DNA of 64,000 nucleotides from UBA5972 sp964637875. GTDB taxonomy: Bacteria; Pseudomonadota; Alphaproteobacteria; Rhodobacterales; Rhodobacteraceae. The position numbers and the translations under genes were made by a program. Positions 16,274-25,387 of the stretch are shown here, piece after piece. The notes beneath the pieces are model-generated. The model was given only the letters and a program-made list of their open reading frames with translations, was not told where the DNA came from and searched no databases. The first letter of the stretch is position 1, and every line of letters begins with the position of its first letter. The stretch spans positions 1 through 64,000 of the forward strand of contig CAZWXK010000012.1 in the NCBI GenBank assembly GCA_964637875.1, given 5' to 3'.

Positions 16274-16960
16274 ATGACGAGAAAGATGATCTTCCCGATC
16301 CTGTTCGGGATCATCGGTGTGGCAATCCTGATCGGGCTCGGCAGCTGGCAGCTGGAGCGGCGGGTCTGGAAAGAGGGCATCCTTGCCCATATCCGCGAGG
16401 AAATCGTCAAGCCGCCCGAGCCGCTGGACATCACCGCGCCCGGTGCCGCCCGCCAGAACTATCACTCGGTAAGGGTCACCGGTCGTCTGACCGGACGGGA
16501 AATCCGCGTGCTGGTGGGCGTCGATGGCCGCGGTCCGGGGTTTCGCGTGATCGCGCGACTCGATACCGACAAGGGGCCGATCCTTGTTGACATGGGCTTT
16601 CTGCCAGACAGGCTCAAGGCGAACCCGCCACTGCGTGGCACGGTCGATGTCGTTGGAAATATCCTGTGGCCTGACGAGTATGACTGGTTCACGCCCGAAC
16701 CCGATCTAAAGGCCAATATCTGGTTCTCGCGCGATCTGCCCAGGATGGCCGCGTATCTGGATGCGCGGCCCCTGCTGGTCGTGGCCCGCAGCGTCACCCC
16801 GTCGCAACCCGACATCATGCTGCTGCCGGTCGATGCCTCGGGCATACCAAACAACCACCTCAATTATGCCATCACGTGGTTTTTGCTGGCGATCGGCTGG
16901 TTGGGGATGACAGTTTACTGGCTTTGGCGTATCAGGCGGAGACTCACGGAAAACAGCTGA
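16274..16960 (+). CDS. SURF1 family oxidase assembly protein
   Basis: SURF1 helps insert heme a into subunit I of cytochrome c oxidase. The 228-residue protein has the family layout: an N-terminal helix (about 5-24) with GLGSWQLERRVWKE, a soluble periplasmic domain, and a C-terminal helix (about 203-222) with NNHLNYAITWFLLAIGW. Length is standard. It closes the oxidase gene group and precedes thrC by nine bases. Confidence 0.93.
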   Translation: MTRKMIFPILFGIIGVAILIGLGSWQLERRVWKEGILAHIREEIVKPPEPLDITAPGAARQNYHSVRVTGRLTGREIRVLVGVDGRGPGFRVIARLDTDKGPILVDMGFLPDRLKANPPLRGTVDVVGNILWPDEYDWFTPEPDLKANIWFSRDLPRMAAYLDARPLLVVARSVTPSQPDIMLLPVDASGIPNNHLNYAITWFLLAIGWLGMTVYWLWRIRRRLTENS

Positions 16961-16969
16961 GGCAGAGCC

Positions 16970-18364
16970 ATGAAATACATCTCGACCAGGGGCCGCGCCC
17001 CGGCCCTGTCTTTCGAAGAGGCCATGCTGACCGGGCTTGCCCGCGACGGCGGGCTCTATGTGCCCGAAAGCTGGCCGACGATGACCTTCGACGAAATTGC
17101 CGATCTGGCGGGCTGCCGCTATGAAGAGGCCGCCTTTCGCGTGATGCGCCCCTTTATCGGCGATTCATTCACCGACGAGGAACTGACCGGCATCATCGGC
17201 CGCGCCTATGCCGGTTTCGACCACGAGGCACGCTGCCCGCTGGTGCAGATCGGCGAAAACGATTTCCTGCTTGAACTGCATCACGGCCCGACGCTGGCCT
17301 TCAAGGATGTGGCAATGCAGCTGATCGGCCAGCTGTTCGAGGTGGCGCTGAAACGCCGCGGCGAAAGGGTGACGATTGTCGGTGCGACCTCGGGCGATAC
17401 CGGATCCGCCGCGATCGAGGCATTCCGCGGGCTGGATGCGGTGGACGTGTTCATCATGTTCCCCGACGGGCGGGTGTCGGACGTGCAGCGCCGGCAGATG
17501 ACCACCCCGACCGAGGACAATGTTCACGCGCTGGCGGTGGATGGCGATTTTGATGATTGCCAGGCGCGCCTCAAGGACATGTTCAACGATTTCACCTTCC
17601 GCGACGAGGTGCATCTTGCCGGGGTGAACTCGATCAACTGGGCGCGCGTCCTGGCGCAGGTGGTATATTACTTTACCTCGGCCGTGGCACTGGGCGCCCC
17701 GCACCGGCCGGTCAGCTTTACCGTGCCGACCGGCAATTTCGGCGACATCTTTGCCGGCTATGTGGCGCGCCGCATGGGCCTGCCCATCGACCGGCTGATC
17801 ATCGCCACCAACCAGAACAACATCCTGCACCGGACGCTGGAAACCGGATCCTATGTCAAGCAGGGGGTCACGCCCTCGATCAGCCCGTCGATGGATATCC
17901 AGGTCAGCTCGAATTTCGAGCGCGCCCTGTTCGATCTGCTCGATCGCGACGGCCGCGCGGTGGCCCAGCTGATGGAGGAACTGGCCGAAAAGGGGTCGTT
18001 CACCCTGCCGCAAGGGGCACTGAGCCGGTTGCGCATCGAATTCGAATCCGGCGATTGTTCCGAGGACGAAACCCGCGCCGCCATCGCCACGCTCTACAAG
18101 ATGACCGGCGAGGTCGTCTGCCCCCACACCGCCGTGGGCGTCAAGGTGGCCGCCGACAAGCGCATGGTCGGGCGCGTGCCCATGATCACGCTGGCAACCG
18201 CGCACGCGGCCAAGTTCCCCGACGCAGTGGAACAGGCCTGTGGCGTGCGCCCGGCCTTGCCGCCGCGCATGAAGGACCTGTTCGACCGCCCCGAGCGCAT
18301 GACGCGCGTGGCCAACGACCTGTCGGCCATCGAGGCCATCATCCGCGAAAGGATCGGCAAGTGA
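16970..18364 (+). CDS. thrC: Threonine synthase
   Basis: PLP-dependent enzyme that converts O-phosphohomoserine to threonine. The 464-residue protein is of the longer class with the N-terminal KYISTRGRAPALSFEEA start. The PLP lysine is Lys112 in HGPTLAFKDVAMQ; the phosphate-binding ATSGDTGSAAIEAFRG follows. It lies nine bases after surf1, and its stop overlaps the GTG start of the M16 peptidase gene (GTGA), so expression is coupled to both neighbours. Confidence 0.96.
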   Translation: MKYISTRGRAPALSFEEAMLTGLARDGGLYVPESWPTMTFDEIADLAGCRYEEAAFRVMRPFIGDSFTDEELTGIIGRAYAGFDHEARCPLVQIGENDFLLELHHGPTLAFKDVAMQLIGQLFEVALKRRGERVTIVGATSGDTGSAAIEAFRGLDAVDVFIMFPDGRVSDVQRRQMTTPTEDNVHALAVDGDFDDCQARLKDMFNDFTFRDEVHLAGVNSINWARVLAQVVYYFTSAVALGAPHRPVSFTVPTGNFGDIFAGYVARRMGLPIDRLIIATNQNNILHRTLETGSYVKQGVTPSISPSMDIQVSSNFERALFDLLDRDGRAVAQLMEELAEKGSFTLPQGALSRLRIEFESGDCSEDETRAAIATLYKMTGEVVCPHTAVGVKVAADKRMVGRVPMITLATAHAAKFPDAVEQACGVRPALPPRMKDLFDRPERMTRVANDLSAIEAIIRERIGK

Positions 18365-19623
18365 GCGTGAACCTCCACCGGATGAAGAACGGCTTGCGTA
18401 TCGTGACCGAAAACATGCCGGGCCTGAAATCGGCCTCGATCGGCATCTGGGTCAATGTGGGTGGCCGCCACGAGCGGCTGGAACAGAACGGTGTGGCGCA
18501 TTTCCTCGAACATATGGCGTTCAAGGGCACCACGACCCGCACCGCGCTGGAAATCGCCGAAACGATCGAGGATGTGGGCGGTTTCATCAACGCCTATACC
18601 TCGCGCGAGATGACGGCCTATTACGCCCGCGTGCTGGAAGATCACGTCGATCTGGCGCTGGAGCTGATTGCCGACATCCTGTTGAACTCGACCTTTGACG
18701 CCGATGAAATGGAAATCGAGCGTGGCGTTATCCTGCAGGAAATAGGGCAGGCCAGTGACACGCCCGACGACATCATCTTTGACTGGCTGCAAGAGGCCTC
18801 GTTTCCGGGCCAGCCCCTGGGGCGCCCGATCCTGGGCCCCTCCGAAAGGGTGCGTGCCTTTCAGCGCGAGGATCTGGCCGGGTTCGTCGAAGAATTCTAT
18901 GGTCCTGAACAGATGATCCTGTCGGCCGCGGGTGCCGTCGATCACGATGCCATCGTGGCTGCGGCCGAGCGCCTGTTCGGCGACCTGCCCGCACGCCCCG
19001 CGCGCAAGGCCGAGCCGGGCGAATTCAAGGGCACCGAACGGCGTGTCGAAAAGGATCTGGAACAGGCCCATTTCGCGCTGGCACTGGAATCGCCGGGCTA
19101 TCGCGACGACCGGATCTATACCGCCCAGATCTATTCGATGGCGCTGGGCGGGGGGATGTCCTCGCGGCTGTTTCAGGAGGCACGCGAAAAGCGCGGGTTG
19201 TGCTACACGATCTTTGCCCAGGCGGGGGCGTTTTTCGATACCGGCATGCTGACGATATATTCCGGCACAAGTGCCGACGACATCCCTGCATTGGCCGACC
19301 TGTGCATCGACGAATTGCGCCGCAGCGCCGATGACATGACCGAGGCCGAGGTTGCGCGTGCGCGCGCTCAGCTGAAGGCGGGGTTGTTGATGGGCCTCGA
19401 GAGCCCCGCCTCGCGCTGCGAACGCCTTGCGCGGATGGTCGGCATCTGGGACCGTGTTCCTCCGCTTGAGGAAACGATTGCCAAGATCGACGCCGTGACA
19501 CCCGAAGGCGTTGCCCGGCATGCCCGCGAGATCTGTACATCCGGTCGGATGTCTCTGGCCCTATACGGCCCGGTTGCCAAGGCCCCCACGCGCCAGGCGC
19601 TGGCCGCCCGGCTGGACGGATGA
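18361..19623 (+). CDS. M16 family zinc peptidase (processing-peptidase-like)
   Basis: The 420-residue protein resembles the mitochondrial processing peptidase beta subunit and bacterial YmxG-type peptidases. The inverted zinc motif is His47-Phe-Leu-Glu50-His51 in AHFLEHMAFKGT, with the downstream glutamate in EIERGVILQEIGQ. Two M16 domains are evident. It starts at GTG 18361, overlapping the thrC stop; there is no better in-frame start. The following acetyltransferase gene overlaps by four bases. Natural substrates are unknown. Confidence 0.93.
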   Translation: MSVNLHRMKNGLRIVTENMPGLKSASIGIWVNVGGRHERLEQNGVAHFLEHMAFKGTTTRTALEIAETIEDVGGFINAYTSREMTAYYARVLEDHVDLALELIADILLNSTFDADEMEIERGVILQEIGQASDTPDDIIFDWLQEASFPGQPLGRPILGPSERVRAFQREDLAGFVEEFYGPEQMILSAAGAVDHDAIVAAAERLFGDLPARPARKAEPGEFKGTERRVEKDLEQAHFALALESPGYRDDRIYTAQIYSMALGGGMSSRLFQEAREKRGLCYTIFAQAGAFFDTGMLTIYSGTSADDIPALADLCIDELRRSADDMTEAEVARARAQLKAGLLMGLESPASRCERLARMVGIWDRVPPLEETIAKIDAVTPEGVARHAREICTSGRMSLALYGPVAKAPTRQALAARLDG

Positions 19624-20207
19624 TCTTCGGGCGGCGCAAAAGCAGCGCGATCGAGACCGATCGCCTGACATTGCGTCTGCCTCAGGGCGCGGATCATGCC
19701 CAGTGGGCGCAGCTCAGGCGCGAGAGCGCCGACTTCCTGAAACCGTGGGAGCCCACATGGTCGCGCGATCATCTGACACGGCGTGCCTTTTCCCGGCGTG
19801 TCCAGTCGGCGCGCAGGGCCGTGGCCAGCGGCGTCGGCATGCCGTTGTTCATGATCCGGCGTGATGATCAGGCCCTTGTCGGGGCGATCACGCTGGACAA
19901 CATCCAGCGCGGGCCAGCCCAGACCGGCACCATCGGATATTGGGTCGGGGCGCCCTTTGCGCGCCAGGGCTACATGACCGAGGCCGTCATGGCGGTGGTG
20001 CATCACGCCTTTACCGAACTTGACCTTTCCCGTATCCAGGCCGGCTGTCTGCCCGAAAACCGGGCCTCGCGCGGGGTGCTTGAAAAATGCGGGTTCAAAT
20101 ATGAAGGCGTTGCCCAGAGCTATCTCCAGATCGCGGGACGCTGGCGCACGCATGTACTCTATGCCAATCTGCGGGCCGACCGGCGCGGGCGTACCGATGT
20201 CGGCTGA
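19620..20207 (+). CDS. RimJ/RimL-type GNAT N-acetyltransferase
   Basis: A 195-residue GNAT-fold enzyme. The core pattern is GTIGYWVGAPFARQGYMTEAV (acetyl-CoA site with Q/RxxGxA-like loop) followed by NRASRGVLEKCGFKYEG, typical of RimJ/RimL proteins that acetylate the N-termini of ribosomal or other proteins. The ATG overlaps the stop of the peptidase gene (ATGA), so it is translationally coupled. The surf1-thrC-M16-GNAT run is conserved in relatives; the actual substrate is not known. Confidence 0.9.
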   Translation: MIFGRRKSSAIETDRLTLRLPQGADHAQWAQLRRESADFLKPWEPTWSRDHLTRRAFSRRVQSARRAVASGVGMPLFMIRRDDQALVGAITLDNIQRGPAQTGTIGYWVGAPFARQGYMTEAVMAVVHHAFTELDLSRIQAGCLPENRASRGVLEKCGFKYEGVAQSYLQIAGRWRTHVLYANLRADRRGRTDVG

Positions 20208-20219
20208 ACGGGGGGCAGG

Positions 20220-21632
20220 ATGGGGTTGAACCCGGCGGATGAACGGTTCGAGGCGGCCTTGCGCGCGCAACTGCCCCGGGCCTGTTTTCGCCCCTGTGAC
20301 GCGCGCTATCTGACCGAGCCGCGTGGCCTGCTGCACGGGCAGGGGGGGCTGCTGCTGACGCCGGCAACAACCGAAGAGGTCTCGATCATCCTGCGCGCCT
20401 GCAACAGGGGCCGCGTTGCCGTGGTTCCCTATGGGGGGGGCACCGGGCTGGTCGGCGGGCAGGTCTGCCCCGAAGGGCCGGCGCCCGTTATCCTGTCGCT
20501 TGAGCGCATGAACCATGTGCGCGATCTGGACAGCACCGACAATATCATCGTGGTCGAGGCAGGCATGATCCTGGCCGATGTACAGGCAGCGGCGCGCGAA
20601 CATGACCGGCTGTTCCCGCTGTCGCTGGCGGCCGAGGGATCGTGCCGGATCGGCGGCAATCTGGCGACCAATGCGGGCGGGGTGAATGTACTGCGCTATG
20701 GCAATGCGCGCGAATTGTGCCTGGGCGTCGAGGCCGTGCTGCCCGACGGGCGCGTGCTGCACGGGCTGAAACGTCTGCGCAAGGACAATACGGGTTATGA
20801 TCTGCGCAACCTTCTGGTGGGTTCCGAAGGCACGCTGGGCGTCATCACTGCCGCCGCGTTGCGCCTGTTTCCGCGCCCGGTCGAAAACATCGCGGCCTTT
20901 GTGCAGATCGGCGGGCCGGCGGCGGCGCTCGAACTGCTGGGGCTGGCGCAGGCGCGCTTTGGCAACATGGTCTCGGCATTCGAGCTGATCGACCGGCAGG
21001 GGCTGAAATTCCTGCGCGAAACCATCCCGCATCTGCGCCAGCCCCTTGCGCAGCCCGGCAAGTGGATGGTGCTGGTCGAAATCGGCGCGCCCAGGGGCAT
21101 GCCGGTTCAGGCTGCACTTGAGGGCCTGCTGGCCGAGGCGATGGAACGTGGTCTGGTCAGTGACGGCCTGATTTCCCAGTCCGAGGGGCAACGTCAGGAA
21201 TTCTGGCGCCTGCGCGAAACCATCCCCGAGGCCAACCGCCTGATCGGGGCGGTATCGTCGCACGACATCTCGGTACCGGTCAGCCGGATACCCGATTTGA
21301 TCGAACGCGGGGCCGGGGTCGTGGCCGCGATCGACCCGGCGCTGCGGATCAACTGTTTCGGCCATGTGGGCGATGGCAACCTGCATTACAATGTCTATCC
21401 GCCCAAGGGGGAAAAGGCCGCGGCGTGGCGCCATCTGAGGGGGGCGGTGAAAGAGGCGGTCTATGGACTGGCCGTTGATCTGGGTGGGTCGATTTCCGCC
21501 GAACACGGGATCGGGCGCCTCAAGCGCGCCGATCTTGCACGATTTGGCGACCCCGCAGGATTGCAGGCAATGCAGGCCATCAAGCACGCGCTTGATCCGA
21601 ACGGGATCATGAATCCCGGCGCGGTCTTGTAG
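20220..21632 (+). CDS. FAD-linked oxidase of the D-2-hydroxyglutarate/glycolate dehydrogenase group
   Basis: The 470-residue protein has the PCMH-type FAD-binding domain (about residues 38-215, with PYGGGTGLVGGQ and GGNLATNAGG) and the FAD-oxidase C-terminal domain ending in SAEHGIGRLKRADL and DPNGIMNPGAVL. These fit D-2-hydroxyacid dehydrogenases such as D-2-hydroxyglutarate, D-lactate or GlcD; the sequence alone does not settle which. A metal site is likely at GHVGDGNLHYN. It ends the plus-strand run that starts with ctaC and is followed by a strong hairpin. Confidence 0.88.
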   Translation: MGLNPADERFEAALRAQLPRACFRPCDARYLTEPRGLLHGQGGLLLTPATTEEVSIILRACNRGRVAVVPYGGGTGLVGGQVCPEGPAPVILSLERMNHVRDLDSTDNIIVVEAGMILADVQAAAREHDRLFPLSLAAEGSCRIGGNLATNAGGVNVLRYGNARELCLGVEAVLPDGRVLHGLKRLRKDNTGYDLRNLLVGSEGTLGVITAAALRLFPRPVENIAAFVQIGGPAAALELLGLAQARFGNMVSAFELIDRQGLKFLRETIPHLRQPLAQPGKWMVLVEIGAPRGMPVQAALEGLLAEAMERGLVSDGLISQSEGQRQEFWRLRETIPEANRLIGAVSSHDISVPVSRIPDLIERGAGVVAAIDPALRINCFGHVGDGNLHYNVYPPKGEKAAAWRHLRGAVKEAVYGLAVDLGGSISAEHGIGRLKRADLARFGDPAGLQAMQAIKHALDPNGIMNPGAVL

Positions 21633-21639
21633 GGGAAAT

Positions 21640-21670
21640 GTGCCTCGCCAGTCTTGGGAAGGCGAGGCAC
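21640..21670 (+). terminator. Strong hairpin after the FAD oxidase gene
   Basis: GTGCCTCGCC and GGCGAGGCAC form a perfect 10-bp stem around an 11-base loop, starting eight bases after the stop codon. No T run follows, so it may act as a 3' end stabiliser or a weak terminator. Confidence 0.5.
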
Positions 21671-21788
21671 GGGAACAGACATGTGGTCTGATAACGCAAG
21701 CAGAGCAGATTCCACATTCGTGGAACACCTGCTGATTACAGGTAATTCCTTGCCAAAAGATTGACGCCCGCGACAAGGCTGCGCTCCA

Positions 21789-21815
21789 TTGGCAATTGCC
21801 GTACAAGCGTGTAAA
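21789..21815 (+). promoter_or_regulatory. Probable gltX promoter similar to that of aspS
   Basis: TTGGCA (21789-21794) and TGTAAA (21810-21815) are separated by 15 bases. The stretch GCCGTACAAGCGTGTAAACCC aligns with GCCGCTACAAACGCGTGTATCC before aspS. Spacing is short for a standard promoter, so the shared block may itself be a regulator site. A TTGACG at 21761-21766 is an alternative -35 without a good partner. Confidence 0.35.
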
Positions 21816-21856
21816 CCCGCGCGCAGTTCCATATCTTTCCAAGGACCGGATCCCCG

Positions 21857-23179
21857 ATGACCGTCACCCGCTTTGCCCCCTCGCCCACCGGCTATCTGCA
21901 TGTCGGCAACCTGCGCACGGCGCTGTTCAACTACATGATCGCGCGCAAGAATGGCGGCCAGTTCATCCTGCGCATCGACGACACCGACCCCGAGCGCTCG
22001 AAAGAGGAATATGTCGATGCCATCAAGCAGGATCTGGAATGGCTGGGCCTGACATGGGACCGCCTGGAACGGCAGTCGTCGCGCCTTGACCGTTACGCCG
22101 CCGCGGCCGACCGACTGCGCGCGATGGGGCGGCTCTACGAGTGTTTCGAAACCCCGACCGAGCTGGACCTCAAGCGCAAGAAACAGCTGAACATGGGCAA
22201 GCCGCCGGTTTACGACCGCTCGGCCCTGCGGCTGAGCGATGCGGAAAAGGCTGCCCTGCGGGCCGAGCGCGCACCGCATTGGCGATTCAGGCTGGATCAC
22301 GAGCGGATCGAATGGCGCGATGGCATTCTGGGCGACGTGTCCATCGATGCGGCCAGCGTGTCGGATCCGGTCCTGATCCGCGGCGACGGGCAGGTGCTGT
22401 ACACGCTGGCGTCGGTTGTGGATGATGCCGAAATGGGCGTGACCCATGTGGTGCGCGGCTCCGACCATGTGACCAACACCGCGACCCAGATCCAGATCAT
22501 GCAGGCACTGGGCGCCACGCCACCCGAATTTGCGCATCATTCGTTGCTGACCGGGCCAAAAGGCGAGGCGCTGTCGAAACGGCTGGGCACGCTGGCCCTG
22601 CGCGATCTGCGCGCGGCCGGGATCGAGGCCATGGCGCTGCTTTCGCATATGGCACGGCTGGGATCATCCGACCCGATCGAGCTGCGTGCCTCGGTGGACG
22701 AACTGGTCGAGGGGTTCGACCTGTCGCATTTCGGCGCGGCGCCCACCAAGTTCGATGTCGAGGATCTCAAGCCCCTGACCGCACGCTGTGTGTCGTCGCT
22801 GTCTTTTGACGAAATGAAGGATGCCCTGGCCGAGGCCGGTGTTCCCGACGACATCGCCCCCGAATTCTGGGAGGCAGTGCATGAAAATGTCGAAACCCGC
22901 AAGGATGTCGCCCGCTGGTGGGCGCTGTGCCGCGACGGGGCCACGCCGTTGATCGACGAGGCGGACCGGGAATTTGTGAAAACCGCGCTGGCCATGCTGC
23001 CCGAGGGGCCGCTGGATCGCGATAGCTGGGGCAAATGGACCAGGGCCGTGAAAGAGGCGACCGGCCGCAAGGGCAAGGGGCTGTTCATGCCGTTGCGCAA
23101 GGCCCTGACGGGGATGGAACGCGGCCCCGACATGTCGCGCCTGCTGCCGCTGTTGCAGAAGTTGCCGAAAGACCTGTGA
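21857..23179 (+). CDS. gltX: Glutamyl-tRNA synthetase
   Basis: Class I synthetase that charges tRNA-Glu, and in many alphaproteobacteria also tRNA-Gln. The 440-residue protein has the HIGH-type motif as SPTGYLHVGNLRTALFN (residues 8-24) and the KMSKS-type loop as ALSKR at 238-242. RIDDTDPERSKEEY is characteristic. At 440 residues it is the shorter of the two GltX types that Rhodobacteraceae usually carry; a second copy would be elsewhere. It is monocistronic with a 224-base leader region and converges on the ChaC-like gene. Confidence 0.94.
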   Translation: MTVTRFAPSPTGYLHVGNLRTALFNYMIARKNGGQFILRIDDTDPERSKEEYVDAIKQDLEWLGLTWDRLERQSSRLDRYAAAADRLRAMGRLYECFETPTELDLKRKKQLNMGKPPVYDRSALRLSDAEKAALRAERAPHWRFRLDHERIEWRDGILGDVSIDAASVSDPVLIRGDGQVLYTLASVVDDAEMGVTHVVRGSDHVTNTATQIQIMQALGATPPEFAHHSLLTGPKGEALSKRLGTLALRDLRAAGIEAMALLSHMARLGSSDPIELRASVDELVEGFDLSHFGAAPTKFDVEDLKPLTARCVSSLSFDEMKDALAEAGVPDDIAPEFWEAVHENVETRKDVARWWALCRDGATPLIDEADREFVKTALAMLPEGPLDRDSWGKWTRAVKEATGRKGKGLFMPLRKALTGMERGPDMSRLLPLLQKLPKDL

Positions 23180-23289
23180 CCGGGGCGGGGGCGGGCGGGC
23201 GCGTGCCCGGGCCGCAAGCGCCCCGGGCGGAGGAGAGTGCAATCAAACGCAAGACGCTCTGCCCCCGCGGCGCGCAGCAAGACGGGCAT

Positions 23290-23313
23290 GCGGTCAGGTC
23301 ATGCCCTGACCGC
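23290..23313. terminator. Hairpin between convergent gltX and ChaC-like genes
   Basis: GCGGTCAGG-TCATGC-CCTGACCGC is a perfect 9-bp stem placed between the two convergent genes, two bases from the ChaC-like stop. It could serve both directions, though neither side has a T run. Confidence 0.5.
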
Positions 23314-23315
23314 GC

Positions 23316-23885
23316 TCACCCCTTGAACCGTCTGACCTCCAACCGGTCAAGATGTTCGTCGATCAGGCGGCGAACAGAACCGTCCGGCACCACCGCGCGC
23401 GGATAGATGGGCGCCGCCCGGTCATCCATCATTGGGGCATCCCAGCCATCGGTCGTATCGAAAAAGCGTGCCACGCCCTCGGCACCGAACAGGTCCAGAA
23501 AACCCAGCACCACCGTGTCGAGATAGCTCAGCAGAACCGGGTGGCGTGTGTCGGGCGTGTCCTCGTGCTCGGGGCGCGTGCGATAGATCTGCACCTCCAC
23601 GGGGCGGGGGTGGTCATGGGCCACATCCTCGGGCGCCAGCGGCAGGCGCGCATAGGCGCGCTCGCGCGCATCCAGCGCCGCCCAGTCGCCATTGGGCACG
23701 GCAGCAATCAGCCCGTCGATTTCGGCCTCGGGTGCCTCGACCACGCTCAGATAGGCCAGCCGGCGCAGTTTGGTGTGCCGCCAGATGCGCCGCCAGCCGC
23801 GAACGCGCGCGCGGCTGGTTTGCGGGTAGTCATGGGTACGACGGTTCACAAGCGAGCCGTATCCGAAAAAGAAGGGGTCTGACAT
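23316..23885 (-). CDS. ChaC-like gamma-glutamylcyclotransferase family protein
   Basis: The 189-residue protein starts with the fold's hallmark FFFGYGSLVNRRT (GYGSL at residues 8-12). The likely catalytic glutamate is Glu75 in LDARERAYAR, matching the D-x-R-E-x-x-Y pattern of ChaC proteins, which split glutathione or gamma-glutamyl peptides to 5-oxoproline. The start at 23885 is preceded by GGAGG and gives the expected N-terminus; the methionine at 23939 would add 18 unlike residues. It is divergent from the gcv leader. The substrate is inferred only from family. Confidence 0.82.
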   Translation of the reverse strand: MSDPFFFGYGSLVNRRTHDYPQTSRARVRGWRRIWRHTKLRRLAYLSVVEAPEAEIDGLIAAVPNGDWAALDARERAYARLPLAPEDVAHDHPRPVEVQIYRTRPEHEDTPDTRHPVLLSYLDTVVLGFLDLFGAEGVARFFDTTDGWDAPMMDDRAAPIYPRAVVPDGSVRRLIDEHLDRLEVRRFKG

Positions 23886-23984
23886 CAAGCCTCCGGTTCT
23901 GTCAGGCGACATATAGGGAAAACCTGCCGACAGGCACAAGCCGGCTTGCCCTTCCTTTTTCCGTATACTACGGTGCGCCGCATC

Positions 23985-24150
23985 GGAATCGGGAGAATCC
24001 GGGCCGCCCGCGGGGCAGCCCGGTGCCGAAGGAGCAACCGCCCCGGAAACTCTCAGGCGCAGCGGACCGACCCGATGGAAAACTCTGGAGAGAGGCGCGC
24101 GGTTGCGCCCGCCGAAGGGATAGCGATCTCAGGCAAAAGGACAGAGGGGG
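23985..24150 (+). ncRNA. Tandem glycine riboswitch
   Basis: Two consecutive glycine aptamers are recognisable by their conserved cores. The first has GCCGAAGGAGCAACCGCCCC followed by GGAAACTCTCAGGC; the second has GAAACTCTGGAGAGAGG, then GCCGAAGGGATAGCGA, CTCAGGCAAAAGGACAGAGG. The element sits in the 347-base region before gcvT and should switch on the glycine cleavage genes when glycine is abundant. A TATACT at 23964-23969 is a plausible -10 for the leader, without a good -35. Boundaries are approximate. Confidence 0.95.
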
Positions 24151-24232
24151 CATCGATGGCGCGACCCCTGGGGCGCGCGAGAAATGCGATGCCGGGCCTG
24201 CGCCAGCGCGACCGGCCACAAGGGGGGCGACA

Positions 24233-25363
24233 ATGTCCGAACTGAAGCGAACCGCGCTTTTCGACCTGCATGTCGAGCTGGGCGCAAGGATGGTGCCCTT
24301 TGCGGGCTACGAGATGCCCGTGCAATACCCCATGGGCGTGATGAAGGAACATCTGCACACCCGCGCGCAGGCCGGCCTGTTCGATGTCAGCCATATGGGG
24401 CAGGTGATCATCCGCGCGAAATCGGGCGATGCCGAAGATGCCCGCCTGGCGCTGGAATCGCTGGTGCCGGTCAATATTCTGGGGCTGGCCGAGATGCGCC
24501 AGCGCTATGGCTTTTTCACCAATGATGCGGGCGGGATCCTTGACGACCTGATGATTGCCAACCGTGGCGACCATTTGTTTGTGGTCGTGAACGCCGCTTG
24601 CAAGGAGTCAGACCTTGCCCATATGCAGGCGGGCATCGGGGAAAGCTGCGAGGTCGAGATGATCCACGGCCGTTCGTTGCTGGCGCTGCAGGGGCCGCAG
24701 GCCGAGGCCGCGCTTTCGCGCCTCATCCCCGCAGTGGCGGATATGCGGTTCATGGATGTCGTGATCCTCGATTACGATGGGAGTGAGGCATGGGTCTCGC
24801 GTTCCGGCTATACCGGCGAGGACGGTTTCGAGATCTCTTTGCCTGATGATGCGGCGCTGAAGCTGGCGCGCGCCCTGCTGGACATGGACGAGGTTGCCCC
24901 CATCGGCCTTGGCGCGCGGGATTCGCTGCGCCTGGAAGGGGGGCTGTGCCTGTATGGCCATGACATCGACGAAACCACATCGCCCGTCGAGGCGGCGCTG
25001 ACATGGGCGATCCAGAAGGTGCGCCGCAGGGGTGGCGCGCGCGAGGGTGGCTTTCCAGGCGCCGAACGCATCCTGCACGAGCTGGAAGAGGGCGTTTCGC
25101 GCAGGCGTGTCGGCCTGCTGCCCGAGGGGCGCGCGCCGATGCGCGAAGGCACCCGCCTGTTTGCCGATGATCAGGGCGCACAGGAAATCGGCGTGATCAC
25201 ATCGGGCGGTTTCGGCCCCACCATCAAGGCGCCCATGGCGATGGGCTATGTTTCCGCGGATCATGCCGATATCGGAACCCGTGTCTTTGGCGAGTTGCGC
25301 GGCAAATATCTGCCCGCCACCGTCAGCGCCATGCCCTTTACTCCCGCGAATTTCAAACGCTGA
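24233..25363 (+). CDS. gcvT: Glycine cleavage system T protein (aminomethyltransferase)
   Basis: Transfers the methylene group from the H-protein-bound aminomethyl intermediate to tetrahydrofolate and releases ammonia. The 376-residue protein begins SELKRTALFDLHVELGARM and contains VPFAGYEMPVQY, LFDVSHMGQ and GYTGEDGFEIS, all standard. The start at 24233 lies 14 bases after AAGGGGGGC-rich sequence and matches homologues. First gene of the riboswitch-controlled gcvT-gcvH-gcvP run. Confidence 0.97.
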   Translation: MSELKRTALFDLHVELGARMVPFAGYEMPVQYPMGVMKEHLHTRAQAGLFDVSHMGQVIIRAKSGDAEDARLALESLVPVNILGLAEMRQRYGFFTNDAGGILDDLMIANRGDHLFVVVNAACKESDLAHMQAGIGESCEVEMIHGRSLLALQGPQAEAALSRLIPAVADMRFMDVVILDYDGSEAWVSRSGYTGEDGFEISLPDDAALKLARALLDMDEVAPIGLGARDSLRLEGGLCLYGHDIDETTSPVEAALTWAIQKVRRRGGAREGGFPGAERILHELEEGVSRRRVGLLPEGRAPMREGTRLFADDQGAQEIGVITSGGFGPTIKAPMAMGYVSADHADIGTRVFGELRGKYLPATVSAMPFTPANFKR

Positions 25364-25387
25364 ACCCCCAACAGGAGGACCCCCGAG

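Noticed and set aside
19368..21842. 824-codon minus-strand frame opposite the acetyltransferase and FAD oxidase genes
   Set aside because: No recognisable domain; the plus strand carries well-supported genes with coupled starts.
23946..23969. TTGCCC/TATACT as a complete promoter for the gcv leader
   Set aside because: The spacer is only 12 bases, too short; TATACT alone is kept as a possible -10.
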